Below are positions 16,091 to 25,470 of a stretch of 64,000 bases of DNA, piece by piece (position 1 is the first letter of the stretch; every line of letters begins with the position of its first letter). The position numbers were made by a program, and so were the translations under genes. The DNA lies in assembly GCA_045807725.1 (NCBI GenBank), contig JBJMGV010000036.1:66670-130669 (forward strand), read 5' to 3'. Under the pieces are notes generated by a model, which had not been told where the DNA came from, did not search any database, and saw only the letters and a list, made by a program, of their open reading frames with translations. This DNA is from DATENM01 sp045807725. Lineage in GTDB: Bacteria; Acidobacteriota; Blastocatellia; UBA7656.

Positions 16091-18919
16091 ATGATGAGCC
16101 AGGCGCAATCTCAAGTGATGGTCTATCGCTTCGGCGAGTTCTGCCTCGACGCCGGCAACCGCCGCCTGCTGCGCGAGGGTCATCCGGTTGCGCTCAACTC
16201 GAAATACTTCGACGTGCTGTTGCTGCTGGTCAGTCGCTACGGTCAACTGGTCGAGAAGGCGACCATCTTTGCGGAGATATGGTCAGGCGTCTTCGTCACT
16301 GATGCCGCGCTGACGCAATGCATCAAGGACATTCGCAAACAACTCGGCGACGACGCGGCCAACCCGCGTTACATCAAGACCGTGCCCAAGCACGGTTATG
16401 TCTTCATCGGCGAAGTCACCATGAGCGCGCCCGATGACGCGCCGCCCGGTCACGAGTCGCAAGCGATCAACTTGCTAAGCACCGCCGGCCTCCTTCAAGA
16501 GAACGCAACAGCCGGCGCGGCGAATCAACGCGCGCAAACGGCACGCGGCGCGGCGCGGCCATACAAGTTTCTCGATTACTACACAGAGCGCGACACGCAA
16601 CTCTTCTTCGGCAGAGAGGCTGAAGTAGAAACCGTCGCGTCGCAGATTGTCGCGCGCCGCTCGTTCATTCTGCACGGGCGGTCGGGCGTCGGCAAAAGCT
16701 CGCTGCTGCGCGCCGGCCTGATGCCGCGACTGAAAGCCGCCGGCCATCACGTCTTCGTCATTCGCAGCTTCACAGACCCGCTACATCAAATGATGGCGGC
16801 GCTCACCTCGGTCGATGAAGCGAGTGACGCGCCGCTCGCCGAGTTGATTCGCCGCGCTGACGAACGTTGGCCGAATCACTTGGTCATCTTCTTCCTCGAT
16901 CAGTTTGAAGAGTTCTTCACGCTGTTGGGCGAAGAGACGCGCGCCCGATTCCTTGAAGCGATGCGCGAGTTGTTTGCTCGTGAAGACTTGCCGTTCCGCC
17001 TCGTCTTCGCGCTGCGCGAAGATTTGCTCGCCGAGATGAGCCAGTTGAAAGCGGCCATCCCCGAAATCTTTCATCACGAATATCGCCTCAAGCGATTGAG
17101 CCGCGAGCAGGCCGCCGTCGCCATCACCGCACCGGCGCTGGCTGTCGGCTGTCATTATGATGACGGGCTGGTGGCGCGACTGCTCGATGACCTGAACGAT
17201 CACGGCTCGGTTGATCCGCCGCAATTGCAGATCGTCTGCGACAGCTTGTATGACGCGCGCGAAGCGACCTGCGAATTGACGCTGGCTTTGTACAATCGGC
17301 TCGGCGGCGCGTCGCAAATACTGGCCAGCTATTTAGAGCGCGTGTTGCGCCGCTTCAACGCCGCCGACCTGCAAACCGTCAAGGCGATCTTGACGGCATT
17401 GATTTCGACCGACGGCCATCGCCTTGTTTTGCGCGCGGCGGAACTGGCGGCGCGCGTCGGCAGCCAGCCGCCGACCGCCGAGCTGTTGCTCGAAGAACTG
17501 GTCGCCGCGCGCGTCGTGCGCCGCCGCAGCCAGGACGGCGAAGCGTGGATCGAGTTGGCGCACGACTTTCTGACGCCGGAAGTGTCGCGCTGGCTCACAG
17601 CGGACGAGATCGCTTTGAAGCAGGCGCGCGCCGTCATTGAACGGGCGATGGAGAATTACTCCGCGCACGGATTGCTGGTGGACACCGACGCGCTCGACTT
17701 GCTCCTGCCGTTCGGCAAACAACTCAACCTGACGGGCGCGGAGGCTGATCTTTTATTGACCAGCCTGCTTGCGCGCGGGCTTTCGATGCCGGTCTGGTTA
17801 GTCGCCGCTTCGGATGCCGCGCCGTGCGTTATCGCCGACGCCAGCCGCAACGCCGATGCGGAGATTCGCAAGCGCGCCATCGAGGCCGCCGCTATCTTGA
17901 AGACAGACGAGATGCGCGAATCGCTGCGCAAGATGGCGCTCTGGGATGAAGACCTGATGGTGCGCAAGGCGGCGAGCATTGCGCTGGCCGACTGGCTCGG
18001 ACTGGAAGCGGCGGCGTTGCTCGCTAAAGATGTCGCGGGCGAAAACGCCGGCCTCGTGCGTCGCGCCATCAGCCTGGCGATGATCCGCGATGTCGAGAAG
18101 CGAATGGTGGAGCTGACGCGCCTGCCGCTGGCCGTCAGCCTCCTGGTTGTCGGCGGCTTGATGTGGGTACGCTTGCGGCGCGGCGGCGCGGAGATCATCA
18201 GGCAGACAATCGGCGGCACGATTGGCGGCTTGCTCTCAGGCTTGATCGGCGGGCTGTTGTTGAGCATGGGCCTATCGGCGACACGTCACGTGCCGGTGAT
18301 CGAAGCGATGGAATCGTTAGTGGCGCTGGCGGCGCTCGGCTCATTCATTGGCGCGGCGGGCGGGCTTGGCGTCAGCGCTGGAATGATCTCTGCGGCGCGC
18401 GTCGCTTACCGTCATAGCCGCTGGTGGTCTGTGCTCGGTGGCGCGGCGGGCGGCGCGATGATTGGCGGCAGCGCTTACCTGCTCGGCGTTGATATGGTCA
18501 ACGCGTTATTCGGCAAGCGGCCCATCGGCATCACCGGCGCGATGGAAGGCGCGGTGATCGGCGTTGGCGTATCGCTCGGCGTCGTCGTAGCGCATTCGCT
18601 GTGGCGCGCGGCGCGTGCCTGGCAGCGCGTCATCGGCGCGGGCCTTGGCGGCCTTTGCGCAGGCGTCTTGCTGATCGTCATCGGCGGCAATCTCTTCAGC
18701 GGCAGCCTTGAGATCGTCGCGCGATTGTTCGCCGATTCGCAGATGCGGCTCGACGCTCTCGCGCCGGTCTTCGGCGAAGTTCACTTCGGGCAGACGACGC
18801 AGTTGATTATGGGCGCGATGGAAGGTTTGATGTTCGGCATCGGCTCGGCAAGCGGCATTGAAACTGCGGCCCGGCGCGCGCCCGACGACTTGAGCCTGAG
18901 CCGAACGCGCGCTGCTTAA
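16091..18919 (+). CDS. Winged-helix / STAND NTPase / HEAT / membrane fusion protein
   Basis: 942 residues. Domains in order: OmpR/PhoB-type winged helix (about 10-108, ending IKTVPKHGYVFIGEV), linker, nSTAND1-like NTPase with entry motif FFGRE (172-176), Walker A GRSGVGKSS (196-204) and Walker B LVIFFLDQFEEFF (264-276), a helical arm, HEAT-like repeats (about 590-670), then about 250 residues of glycine-zipper membrane helices (IGGTIGGLLSGLIGGLLL, GGAAGGAMIGG, GAGLGGLCAG). A DNA-binding domain fused to a STAND switch and a membrane module suggests a membrane-bound signal-responsive regulator, by inference only. Function and target are unknown. Convergent with another winged-helix membrane protein 56 bp away. 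Confidence 0.85.
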   Translation: MMSQAQSQVMVYRFGEFCLDAGNRRLLREGHPVALNSKYFDVLLLLVSRYGQLVEKATIFAEIWSGVFVTDAALTQCIKDIRKQLGDDAANPRYIKTVPKHGYVFIGEVTMSAPDDAPPGHESQAINLLSTAGLLQENATAGAANQRAQTARGAARPYKFLDYYTERDTQLFFGREAEVETVASQIVARRSFILHGRSGVGKSSLLRAGLMPRLKAAGHHVFVIRSFTDPLHQMMAALTSVDEASDAPLAELIRRADERWPNHLVIFFLDQFEEFFTLLGEETRARFLEAMRELFAREDLPFRLVFALREDLLAEMSQLKAAIPEIFHHEYRLKRLSREQAAVAITAPALAVGCHYDDGLVARLLDDLNDHGSVDPPQLQIVCDSLYDAREATCELTLALYNRLGGASQILASYLERVLRRFNAADLQTVKAILTALISTDGHRLVLRAAELAARVGSQPPTAELLLEELVAARVVRRRSQDGEAWIELAHDFLTPEVSRWLTADEIALKQARAVIERAMENYSAHGLLVDTDALDLLLPFGKQLNLTGAEADLLLTSLLARGLSMPVWLVAASDAAPCVIADASRNADAEIRKRAIEAAAILKTDEMRESLRKMALWDEDLMVRKAASIALADWLGLEAAALLAKDVAGENAGLVRRAISLAMIRDVEKRMVELTRLPLAVSLLVVGGLMWVRLRRGGAEIIRQTIGGTIGGLLSGLIGGLLLSMGLSATRHVPVIEAMESLVALAALGSFIGAAGGLGVSAGMISAARVAYRHSRWWSVLGGAAGGAMIGGSAYLLGVDMVNALFGKRPIGITGAMEGAVIGVGVSLGVVVAHSLWRAARAWQRVIGAGLGGLCAGVLLIVIGGNLFSGSLEIVARLFADSQMRLDALAPVFGEVHFGQTTQLIMGAMEGLMFGIGSASGIETAARRAPDDLSLSRTRAA

Positions 18920-18975
18920 TCCACTCACCAGCACACACGTCAAGACGCGCGTTCGCGCTGGCCGCATCATTCAAT

Positions 18976-20340
18976 CTAATTGCTGGCGGGTTGCAGGCTG
19001 TGAACGGCCAGCAGCGACATCTTGGTCGGGATGCCGTTGTCAACCGCGACTTTCAACAGGGCTTGATAGTACTGCGGCGGGCCGGACGCGCCGCCGATCT
19101 GGCGCAGGCGTTCGTCGAGCATCTTGATGTACTCTTTGGTCGTCGCAAACTCCGCCGCCGCCTGTGTGCCTTCGCTGTGGATGCCAGCCAGTACCATCAC
19201 CGTGTTCTTGTCCGAAATGTTCGGCTTCAGCGTAATCAGCGCGTAATCCTCGACGAGCTTGCCCGCAACGTCAAAGGCGGGCCGGTACTCGCGCTCTTCG
19301 CCCGGCTGCGGGTTGTGGTTAATGATCGTCGCGCTGCCCGTATGCATGAAGTCTTCGTTGATCGGCAGCTTGCCCGACCACTCGTTGGTCCAGACACTGC
19401 CGAGCGTGATGACGTTGTGGCTCTTGAGGTCTTCGGCGCTCACGGTGCGGCTCTGTTTCAACAGCACGTTGCGACCCCCCGAGCCGAACAGCGCCGTGAC
19501 CTGATACAAGCCGATGGCTTCGCCCATGCCGGTGTACTCGTCCACGCACAACGCGATGCGCGGCGCGGGGTTGTTCTTGACGATGAACTTGTCGCCCAGC
19601 GCTTCGGTCAGCGCGCTCGTCTGTTCAGGCGGCAGCGTCAGCGCGCGGCGCGTAATGGCCTCAGGGTCCGCAGGGTTGGTGAAGCGGTAGACCGGCGGAT
19701 TGCTCAAGACCAGCAAGGTCGGCGATTCGCCGTTCAGAAACGGCCTCCAGATCGTGCCCCATTCGTTGATGATCTTCGCGCCACTACCGTCGTTAGCCTG
19801 CGAGCGGCGGCTGACATTATCAAACGCGAGCAGCGCAACCGCCGCCAGCAGCACGAAGATCAGCACCGGCACACCGACGCGGCGAAGCATCTCCTGAGCT
19901 GGTCGCGTCGCAGGCGCACTGACGGCGCTGATGGGCGCGAGGCTGTCTTCTTTAACCGGCTCGTCCTTGAGTTCGGGCAGCGCGACGGGCGCGCCATTGC
20001 CCTGTTGTTGGAAGTAAGAGAATGACGGCGTGTAGTGGCCCTTCGGCAACTCGATCAGAACGCTGTCGCACTTGCCTTCGGTGAAATAATATTCCTGCAA
20101 CTTGCTACGCAGGCGGCTGGCTTGCACGCGCACGACCGAGTCGGTGCGCGGGCTGTACTGTTCACCGCGACCAAAGACCTCGGTGGCAATCGTGTACTCT
20201 TTGAGCTGGTCTTCCTGCTGGTCAAGCGCCTTCTGGACGACGAAGCGCAAGAAGGCGCGCAAACTCTCCGACCCGTGCATGATCTGGCTCTGCAAGATGC
20301 GTTCAAGCTGCGCCAGTTTTTCGTCGTTGCTTAAATTCAT
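18976..20340 (-). CDS. Membrane-spanning winged-helix regulator with periplasmic domain
   Basis: 454 residues. The N-terminal about 110 residues carry a winged-helix domain of the type common in Acidobacteriota (YSPRTDSVVRVQASRLRSKL, then IELPKGHYTPSF). One membrane helix at about 153-171 (VGVPVLIFVLLAAVALLAF) separates it from an exported domain of about 280 residues of unknown fold. The topology is ToxR-like: a sensor outside joined directly to a DNA binder inside. It is divergent from the TonB receptor across a 339-bp gap and is a reasonable candidate regulator of it. Confidence 0.8.
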   Translation of the reverse strand: MNLSNDEKLAQLERILQSQIMHGSESLRAFLRFVVQKALDQQEDQLKEYTIATEVFGRGEQYSPRTDSVVRVQASRLRSKLQEYYFTEGKCDSVLIELPKGHYTPSFSYFQQQGNGAPVALPELKDEPVKEDSLAPISAVSAPATRPAQEMLRRVGVPVLIFVLLAAVALLAFDNVSRRSQANDGSGAKIINEWGTIWRPFLNGESPTLLVLSNPPVYRFTNPADPEAITRRALTLPPEQTSALTEALGDKFIVKNNPAPRIALCVDEYTGMGEAIGLYQVTALFGSGGRNVLLKQSRTVSAEDLKSHNVITLGSVWTNEWSGKLPINEDFMHTGSATIINHNPQPGEEREYRPAFDVAGKLVEDYALITLKPNISDKNTVMVLAGIHSEGTQAAAEFATTKEYIKMLDERLRQIGGASGPPQYYQALLKVAVDNGIPTKMSLLAVHSLQPASN

Positions 20341-20679
20341 GTGCTTATTAAGTTAAACGGTGTATGTAACAGCCCGGTCCCGCTCTCTTAAACCGGCTGT
20401 ATTTCGGCAGCTACGCGGTATTATACCCCTATTAACTCCCAGCACAAGCGTCTGCGCGCATATAATGATGCGGCATTGAGCGCAATAGCATTTATTCTCA
20501 AGTACTAGTTCATCACAAATTTATTCGGCATTCTCCGTTAAGGGCTTGAGCCGCATTAAAGGGTTCGGGCATTGTGTTGACAAAAACGGCGGGAGAGACC
20601 TATTCTAACTCCCGCTTTGCAGGTTCCTAAAAAGAATCAATCCGCTCACGCATGAACGAAGATAGGGAGGTTACCAAGA
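20341..20679. other. Divergent regulatory gap between the wHTH sensor and the TonB receptor
   Basis: 339 bp, AT-richer than its surroundings, without repeats or a coding frame. It holds the receptor promoter at 20577-20606 and a ribosome site (GGGAGG at about 20667). No clear operator could be read by eye. Confidence 0.6.
20577..20606 (+). promoter_or_regulatory. Sigma-70-type promoter of the TonB-dependent receptor gene
   Basis: A perfect TTGACA (20577-20582), 18 bp, then TATTCT (20601-20606). Start near 20613, leader about 67 nt, ribosome site GGGAGG upstream of the ATG at 20680. Confidence 0.6.
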
Positions 20680-23600
20680 ATGAAGCTAGAGCATAAGCGA
20701 AGGCTTATCCGTCCGACCCTCCTCTTCATCAGCATGGTCATCTGCCTGGCCTTGGCCAGCGCGCAATCGGCACTCGCCCAGACGTCAACCAACGCGACCA
20801 TCCGCGGCACCGTTAAGGACCCGCAAGGTGCGGTGGTGTCTGGCGCGACCGTGACGCTCTACAACGAGTCCACAAAAGCCGAGCGTAAGATAACGACCAA
20901 TGATGACGGGGGGTACGTTTTTACGGCAGTATCCCCTGACCGCTACACTATCCGTGTGGAAGGTCAGGGCTTCAAGACGACGCAGCAGACGAGCGTCGTG
21001 ATCGCGCCAAGCGACACGCGCGGCGTTGACTTTACCCTAGAGGTCGGTACTCAGGGCGAAATCGTCAACGTTGTCGGCGGCGTCGAGCCGATCCAGACGG
21101 AGACCGGCGCGAAAGAGAATACGATCACTGCCAAGCAGATCGACAACCTGTCGGTGATCAGCCGCAGCGCGCTTGAGCTGCTGCGCATCCTGCCCGGCGT
21201 TGTTGCGCCCTTCCCTGATGCGCCCGGCCAGCAAGCGGTCGGCTTCAACAGCGGCGCTAACAGCAACAACCAGTATAACGTCAACGGCCTGCGCGGCGAG
21301 AACAACAACGTTAGCATCGACGGCGCGCGCGTCATTGACGTTGGTTCCAACAACGGCACCATCATCACCGCCAATGTCGATATGGTGCAGGAAGTCAAAG
21401 TGCAGAGCAGCAACTACGCTGCCGAGCATGGATCGAGCGGCGTGCAAATTTCGACCACCACCAAAGGCGGCAGTCACGATTTTCACGGCACGCTCTACAC
21501 CTATGTCCGTGACGCGGCGTTGAACGCCAACGACCGCTCCAACTCGATCAACGGCGTCGCCAAGCCGGCGGAGAGCTACCGCTATCCGGGCGGCAACGTC
21601 GGCGGCCCGATCCTGCTGCCGTGGACGAAGTTCAATCGCAACCGCGACAAGCTGTTCTTCTTCTACGGCCTTGAGATTCAGCGGCAGCAAGTTGATCCGG
21701 GCGCGCGCTTCGACGTCGTTCCGACCGCCGAAGAGCGACGCGGCATCTTCCGCGCCGGCGCACCGGGCTTGGCCAACGGCGGCAACTTCGCCAGCCAGAT
21801 CGATCCTATCGGTCAGGCGCTGATCAACCTTTACCCGCTGCCGAATTTCACCTGCCCGACGGGCTGCCGCAACAACTATGTTGCGACCGGCCTGCAACCG
21901 ATCAACCGCAACCAGCAGAACCTGCGCGTTGACTACAACATCTCGGATAACACCAAGCTGTTTGTGCGCTGGGCGCGTGAGTTTGAAAACAACGACTACT
22001 CGCGCGGTCTGTGGTGGAACCCGTCGGCCTACGAGCTGCCTTCGCACGTTTTGGGCACGAACCTGGGCCGCTCGGTCGCCAGCAACCTGACGACGGTCAT
22101 CAACCCGACGATGACCAACGAGTTCGTTTTCGCTATCAGCAAGCTGAAACTCGATAACGATTACGCAGACCCCAGCAAGGTGTCGCTCGACGCGTTGGGC
22201 ATTCCGCAGTACAAGACGCCGTTTGGCCGCAACAGCGATTACGCGCCGGTCGCGTTGATCACGAGCTGGTCGGGCCAGACCTCCGGTGACTTCTGGGAGC
22301 CGGGCGGATTGCCGCTGTTCGCGCACAATTCGAGCCTTTCGTTCGTTGACAACCTGTCGAAGATTTATGGAACCCACACCCTGAAGTTCGGCGGCCTCGT
22401 CGAACGCGCCAACAAGATTCAGAACTTCCAGTTGGAGCAGGAAGGGCGCTTTATCTATGCCCCGTGGGGCAATCGTTCGACCGGCAACGTCTTTGCCGAC
22501 ATTCTGACCGGCAGGCCGGCGCAACTGGTCGCTTCGACCGATGTGCCGACCGGCAACTTCCGCCTCTGGAACTATGAGTTCTATGCGCAGGATGGTTGGA
22601 AGGTGCGCCCGAACTTCACGCTGGAGTACGGCCTGCGCGTCGCCTTCTATCCGACCAACCGCGAGGTCAACGGCCTCGGCGTGCTCTTCGACCCGAACGC
22701 CTATGTTCGTGGTCAAGGCGTGCTGGTCAATGGCGATCCGGCCAAGCCGAACGGGATTCTGCAAGCCAAGAATGGCCAGATTCCTCTAGGAGTGACGGAT
22801 AACCCGGCCCCGCAGTTTGCGCCGCGTCTGAACTTTGCCTGGGACATCAACGGCAAGGGCGACACGGTGATTCGCGGCGGCGCTGGCTTGTTCTACAACC
22901 GCGTGCAGGGTAACTATCAGTACTACTCGCTGCAACAGCCGCCGAACGCCTTTTCGGCGACCTTTGACGCGTACGCGTTCAACCTGGGCTACGGCCAGTT
23001 GCCGCAGATCAATCCCTTCACGTCGGTTGGCACCATCGGCATACAGTCGGCGGATGTCAATTCGATCCAGATTCCGCGTATCGCCAATATGAGCTTATCG
23101 GTGGCGCATCGCTTCGCTGGATCGAACGTCCTCGAAGTCGCCTACGTCGGCACGGAAGGCCGACACCTGCCGAACAAGATCGAGAGCAACTACGTCCCGC
23201 TCGGCACGCTGTTGAGCGGCAGAGTCGGCAACGCCAACCTGGCTAACCCGGTCGAGCGCGTCGCGGTCGCCGGTCAGGCCTCAGTGCTGTCGCAGTTCCG
23301 GCCCTTCCCGGCTTACAGCAGCATTCAGCTCTATCAATACAACGCAACGTCGAGCTATCACTCGTTGCAGGTGACGATGAGCCACCAGACGAGTAGTCGC
23401 TTCCAGTACTTCGCCAACTACACCTTCTCGAAGGCGCTGGGTACGAATGCGACGAACGAGACGGGCGACGTTCTTGACCCGATTGACACGCGCAACCGCA
23501 ACTGGGGTGTCCTGCCCTACGACCGCACGCACGTGTTCAATATGACCTACAACTATCTGGTGCCGGACGGCGCACGCGGTGGGCTTAACAACTGGTTCAC

Positions 23601-24237
23601 CAGAGGCTTGCTCAACGGCTGGCAGATGTCGGGCATTACGACCTTCTCCAGCGGTGTGCCGATCAAGCTGCGCTTCTCCGGCGACATCTCTGCCGCCGGC
23701 ATTGCCGCGGCGGCGGTTGGTTCGGACGCCTTCAGCAGCTCCGGCCCGACGACCGGCGCGATTGCGCCGATCCTGTTGCGCAGCCCGCAGGTGACGGGCG
23801 GCCTCAGCCTGGGCGAGCGGTTCATGGACATCAACTCCGTCCAGATTCCCGGCTTCGGCGGCAGCGGCCCGTACGTCTCGCCGTTCTACCTCCGGTCGCC
23901 GCATCACTGGAATCACGATATGTCGTTCTTCAAGAACTTCAATATCAGTGAGCGCCAGAAGGTTCAGTTCCGCGCCGGGTTCTTCAACATCTTCAACCAG
24001 GCGTACCCGCGTTACATCCAGGGCGACTTCTCGAACAGCGATGTCAACGTCCGGTTGGATACGGTCTGTAATGTCCATCGCAATGGCGTGCCGAACGGTA
24101 CAGGCGGCACGTCCGACAACATCTGCGACCCGACCGGCGGGTTCAGCTTCACTCAAGACACGATCAACAACTTTGGCCGCGTGACCAACAAGCACGGCCA
24201 CCGCATCATCGAGCTGGCCTTGAAGTATTACTTCTAA
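20680..24237 (+). CDS. TonB-dependent receptor, Oar-like, with carboxypeptidase-regulatory N-domain
   Basis: 1185 residues, an outer-membrane protein. Signal peptide about 1-34 ending SALAQ. A CarboxypepD_reg-like beta domain (about 38-115: IRGTVKDPQGAVVSGATVTL, then DGGYVFTAVSPDRYTIRV) precedes the plug, with TETGAKENTITAKQIDNLSV and the GLRGENNNVSIDG segment, followed by a long beta-barrel ending in KYYF with the terminal aromatic typical of barrels. Oar-like receptors import large or sugar-rich ligands or act in adhesion; the ligand here is unknown. Strong promoter upstream and intrinsic terminator directly downstream, so it is probably transcribed alone. Confidence 0.93.
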   Translation: MKLEHKRRLIRPTLLFISMVICLALASAQSALAQTSTNATIRGTVKDPQGAVVSGATVTLYNESTKAERKITTNDDGGYVFTAVSPDRYTIRVEGQGFKTTQQTSVVIAPSDTRGVDFTLEVGTQGEIVNVVGGVEPIQTETGAKENTITAKQIDNLSVISRSALELLRILPGVVAPFPDAPGQQAVGFNSGANSNNQYNVNGLRGENNNVSIDGARVIDVGSNNGTIITANVDMVQEVKVQSSNYAAEHGSSGVQISTTTKGGSHDFHGTLYTYVRDAALNANDRSNSINGVAKPAESYRYPGGNVGGPILLPWTKFNRNRDKLFFFYGLEIQRQQVDPGARFDVVPTAEERRGIFRAGAPGLANGGNFASQIDPIGQALINLYPLPNFTCPTGCRNNYVATGLQPINRNQQNLRVDYNISDNTKLFVRWAREFENNDYSRGLWWNPSAYELPSHVLGTNLGRSVASNLTTVINPTMTNEFVFAISKLKLDNDYADPSKVSLDALGIPQYKTPFGRNSDYAPVALITSWSGQTSGDFWEPGGLPLFAHNSSLSFVDNLSKIYGTHTLKFGGLVERANKIQNFQLEQEGRFIYAPWGNRSTGNVFADILTGRPAQLVASTDVPTGNFRLWNYEFYAQDGWKVRPNFTLEYGLRVAFYPTNREVNGLGVLFDPNAYVRGQGVLVNGDPAKPNGILQAKNGQIPLGVTDNPAPQFAPRLNFAWDINGKGDTVIRGGAGLFYNRVQGNYQYYSLQQPPNAFSATFDAYAFNLGYGQLPQINPFTSVGTIGIQSADVNSIQIPRIANMSLSVAHRFAGSNVLEVAYVGTEGRHLPNKIESNYVPLGTLLSGRVGNANLANPVERVAVAGQASVLSQFRPFPAYSSIQLYQYNATSSYHSLQVTMSHQTSSRFQYFANYTFSKALGTNATNETGDVLDPIDTRNRNWGVLPYDRTHVFNMTYNYLVPDGARGGLNNWFTRGLLNGWQMSGITTFSSGVPIKLRFSGDISAAGIAAAAVGSDAFSSSGPTTGAIAPILLRSPQVTGGLSLGERFMDINSVQIPGFGGSGPYVSPFYLRSPHHWNHDMSFFKNFNISERQKVQFRAGFFNIFNQAYPRYIQGDFSNSDVNVRLDTVCNVHRNGVPNGTGGTSDNICDPTGGFSFTQDTINNFGRVTNKHGHRIIELALKYYF

Positions 24238-24266
24238 GACCAGGCACTCGGTTGATCGTTTAACCG

Positions 24267-24306
24267 GCGGCGCGGGGAGTGTGATGCTTCCCGCGCCGCT
24301 TTTTTT
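24267..24306 (+). terminator. Intrinsic terminator of the TonB receptor gene
   Basis: A 13-bp GC-rich stem (24267-24279 with 24287-24299, one G-T pair), a 7-nt loop, then seven T (24300-24306). Textbook form. Confidence 0.92.
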
Positions 24307-24425
24307 CTACGCCGAGGCCGCGCGCCGGATTGAATAATGACGCGGCGCGGCTACAATGTAGACAACGGACGGACAAGCCATCGTGAAGCTCTGACCAATG
24401 GTGTGACGCACAGGAGGGGCGGCGG

Positions 24426-25442
24426 ATGAATAGACGAATCACCTTGCCTTATGCTCTGGCGATCTTGATCGCGCTGGCGGCAGCCGCCGCCGCTCAAGAC
24501 TTGCCATCGAATACCCGGCTGCCGGGCCGGGACGCGAACAACGCGTCGATCAGCGGGCGCGTGATGCTGCCTTCAGGGATGACCAGCGCCGCGCACCTAA
24601 AGATCGTCCTGAACACGCCGCAAGCGCCGCTGACGACGCTCTACTCGGACAAGAACGGCGAATTTCATTTCGATGATCTGCCCTCAGGCACCTATACTCT
24701 GCTAGTCACCGCCGACGAAGCGCAGTACGAACCCCTTTCGCAACTGATCAGGCTCAAGCCCGGCGAGCCGATGTACATCGTGCTGTCGCTGAAGAGCAAG
24801 CTCGGCACGCCAGCCGTAGCGACGCGCGAAAGGGTCGTGTCGGTGGCCGAAGACGAGCGGATGGTTCCGGCCTCGGCCCGCCATGCCTTGGAGCAGGCCG
24901 ACAAGCTGATTGACAAGGGCGATGTAGACGCGGCCATCGTTCAACTCAATAAAGCCCTCGCCCTCTATCCCGACTACATCAGAGCGCGCAACCGGCTCGG
25001 CGTGCAGTACCTGAAGCGCCGACGCTTGCCGGAGGCCGCCGAGCAGTTCAAGGTCATCCTCGACAAGAACCCGAAATACTTCGACGCGCGATTGAATTTC
25101 GGCATCGTGCTTTACGAGCAACGTCATCTGACGGAGGCCGCCGACGAGTTGAGCCGGGCCGTGTCGCTCGACAGTTCAAGCGCGGCGGCGCACCTGTTCT
25201 GGGGAATCGTCACGCTTGAGTTGAACGACCTGATCGTGGCGGAGAGAGAATTGGTGAAGGCGTTGTTGCTGGGCGGCGAGCGTTATTCAAACGCGCATTA
25301 CTATTTCGCCCACGTCTACTTGAAGACCGGGCGGCGCGAAGAGGCGGCGCGCGAGTTCACGCTCTTCCTGAAGACCGCGCCGCCCGGCGAGATGGCCGCG
25401 CAGGCTCGCGCCCTCCTGCAACAACTCACCGCGAAGAACTGA
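24426..25442 (+). CDS. Exported TPR protein with carboxypeptidase-regulatory-like domain
   Basis: 338 residues. N-terminal signal segment (ALAILIALAAAAAAQ). A beta-sandwich domain (about 40-125: ISGRVMLPSGMTSAAHLKIV, then FHFDDLPSGTYTLLV) resembles the CarboxypepD_reg/CNA-B fold. Four to five TPR units follow (about 155-330: DAAIVQLNKALALYPDYIRARNRLG in parts). Probably a periplasmic protein-interaction scaffold. It follows the TonB receptor on the same strand but after a terminator. Confidence 0.85.
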   Translation: MNRRITLPYALAILIALAAAAAAQDLPSNTRLPGRDANNASISGRVMLPSGMTSAAHLKIVLNTPQAPLTTLYSDKNGEFHFDDLPSGTYTLLVTADEAQYEPLSQLIRLKPGEPMYIVLSLKSKLGTPAVATRERVVSVAEDERMVPASARHALEQADKLIDKGDVDAAIVQLNKALALYPDYIRARNRLGVQYLKRRRLPEAAEQFKVILDKNPKYFDARLNFGIVLYEQRHLTEAADELSRAVSLDSSSAAAHLFWGIVTLELNDLIVAERELVKALLLGGERYSNAHYYFAHVYLKTGRREEAAREFTLFLKTAPPGEMAAQARALLQQLTAKN

Positions 25443-25470
25443 CCATCCCGCCTTTAGAGCGCACAGGAGA

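Noticed and set aside
21037..22764. 575-residue open frame antisense to the TonB receptor
   Set aside because: A long GC-rich shadow frame: composition is dominated by Arg, Val and Ala and no domain is recognisable, while the plus strand is a clear receptor.
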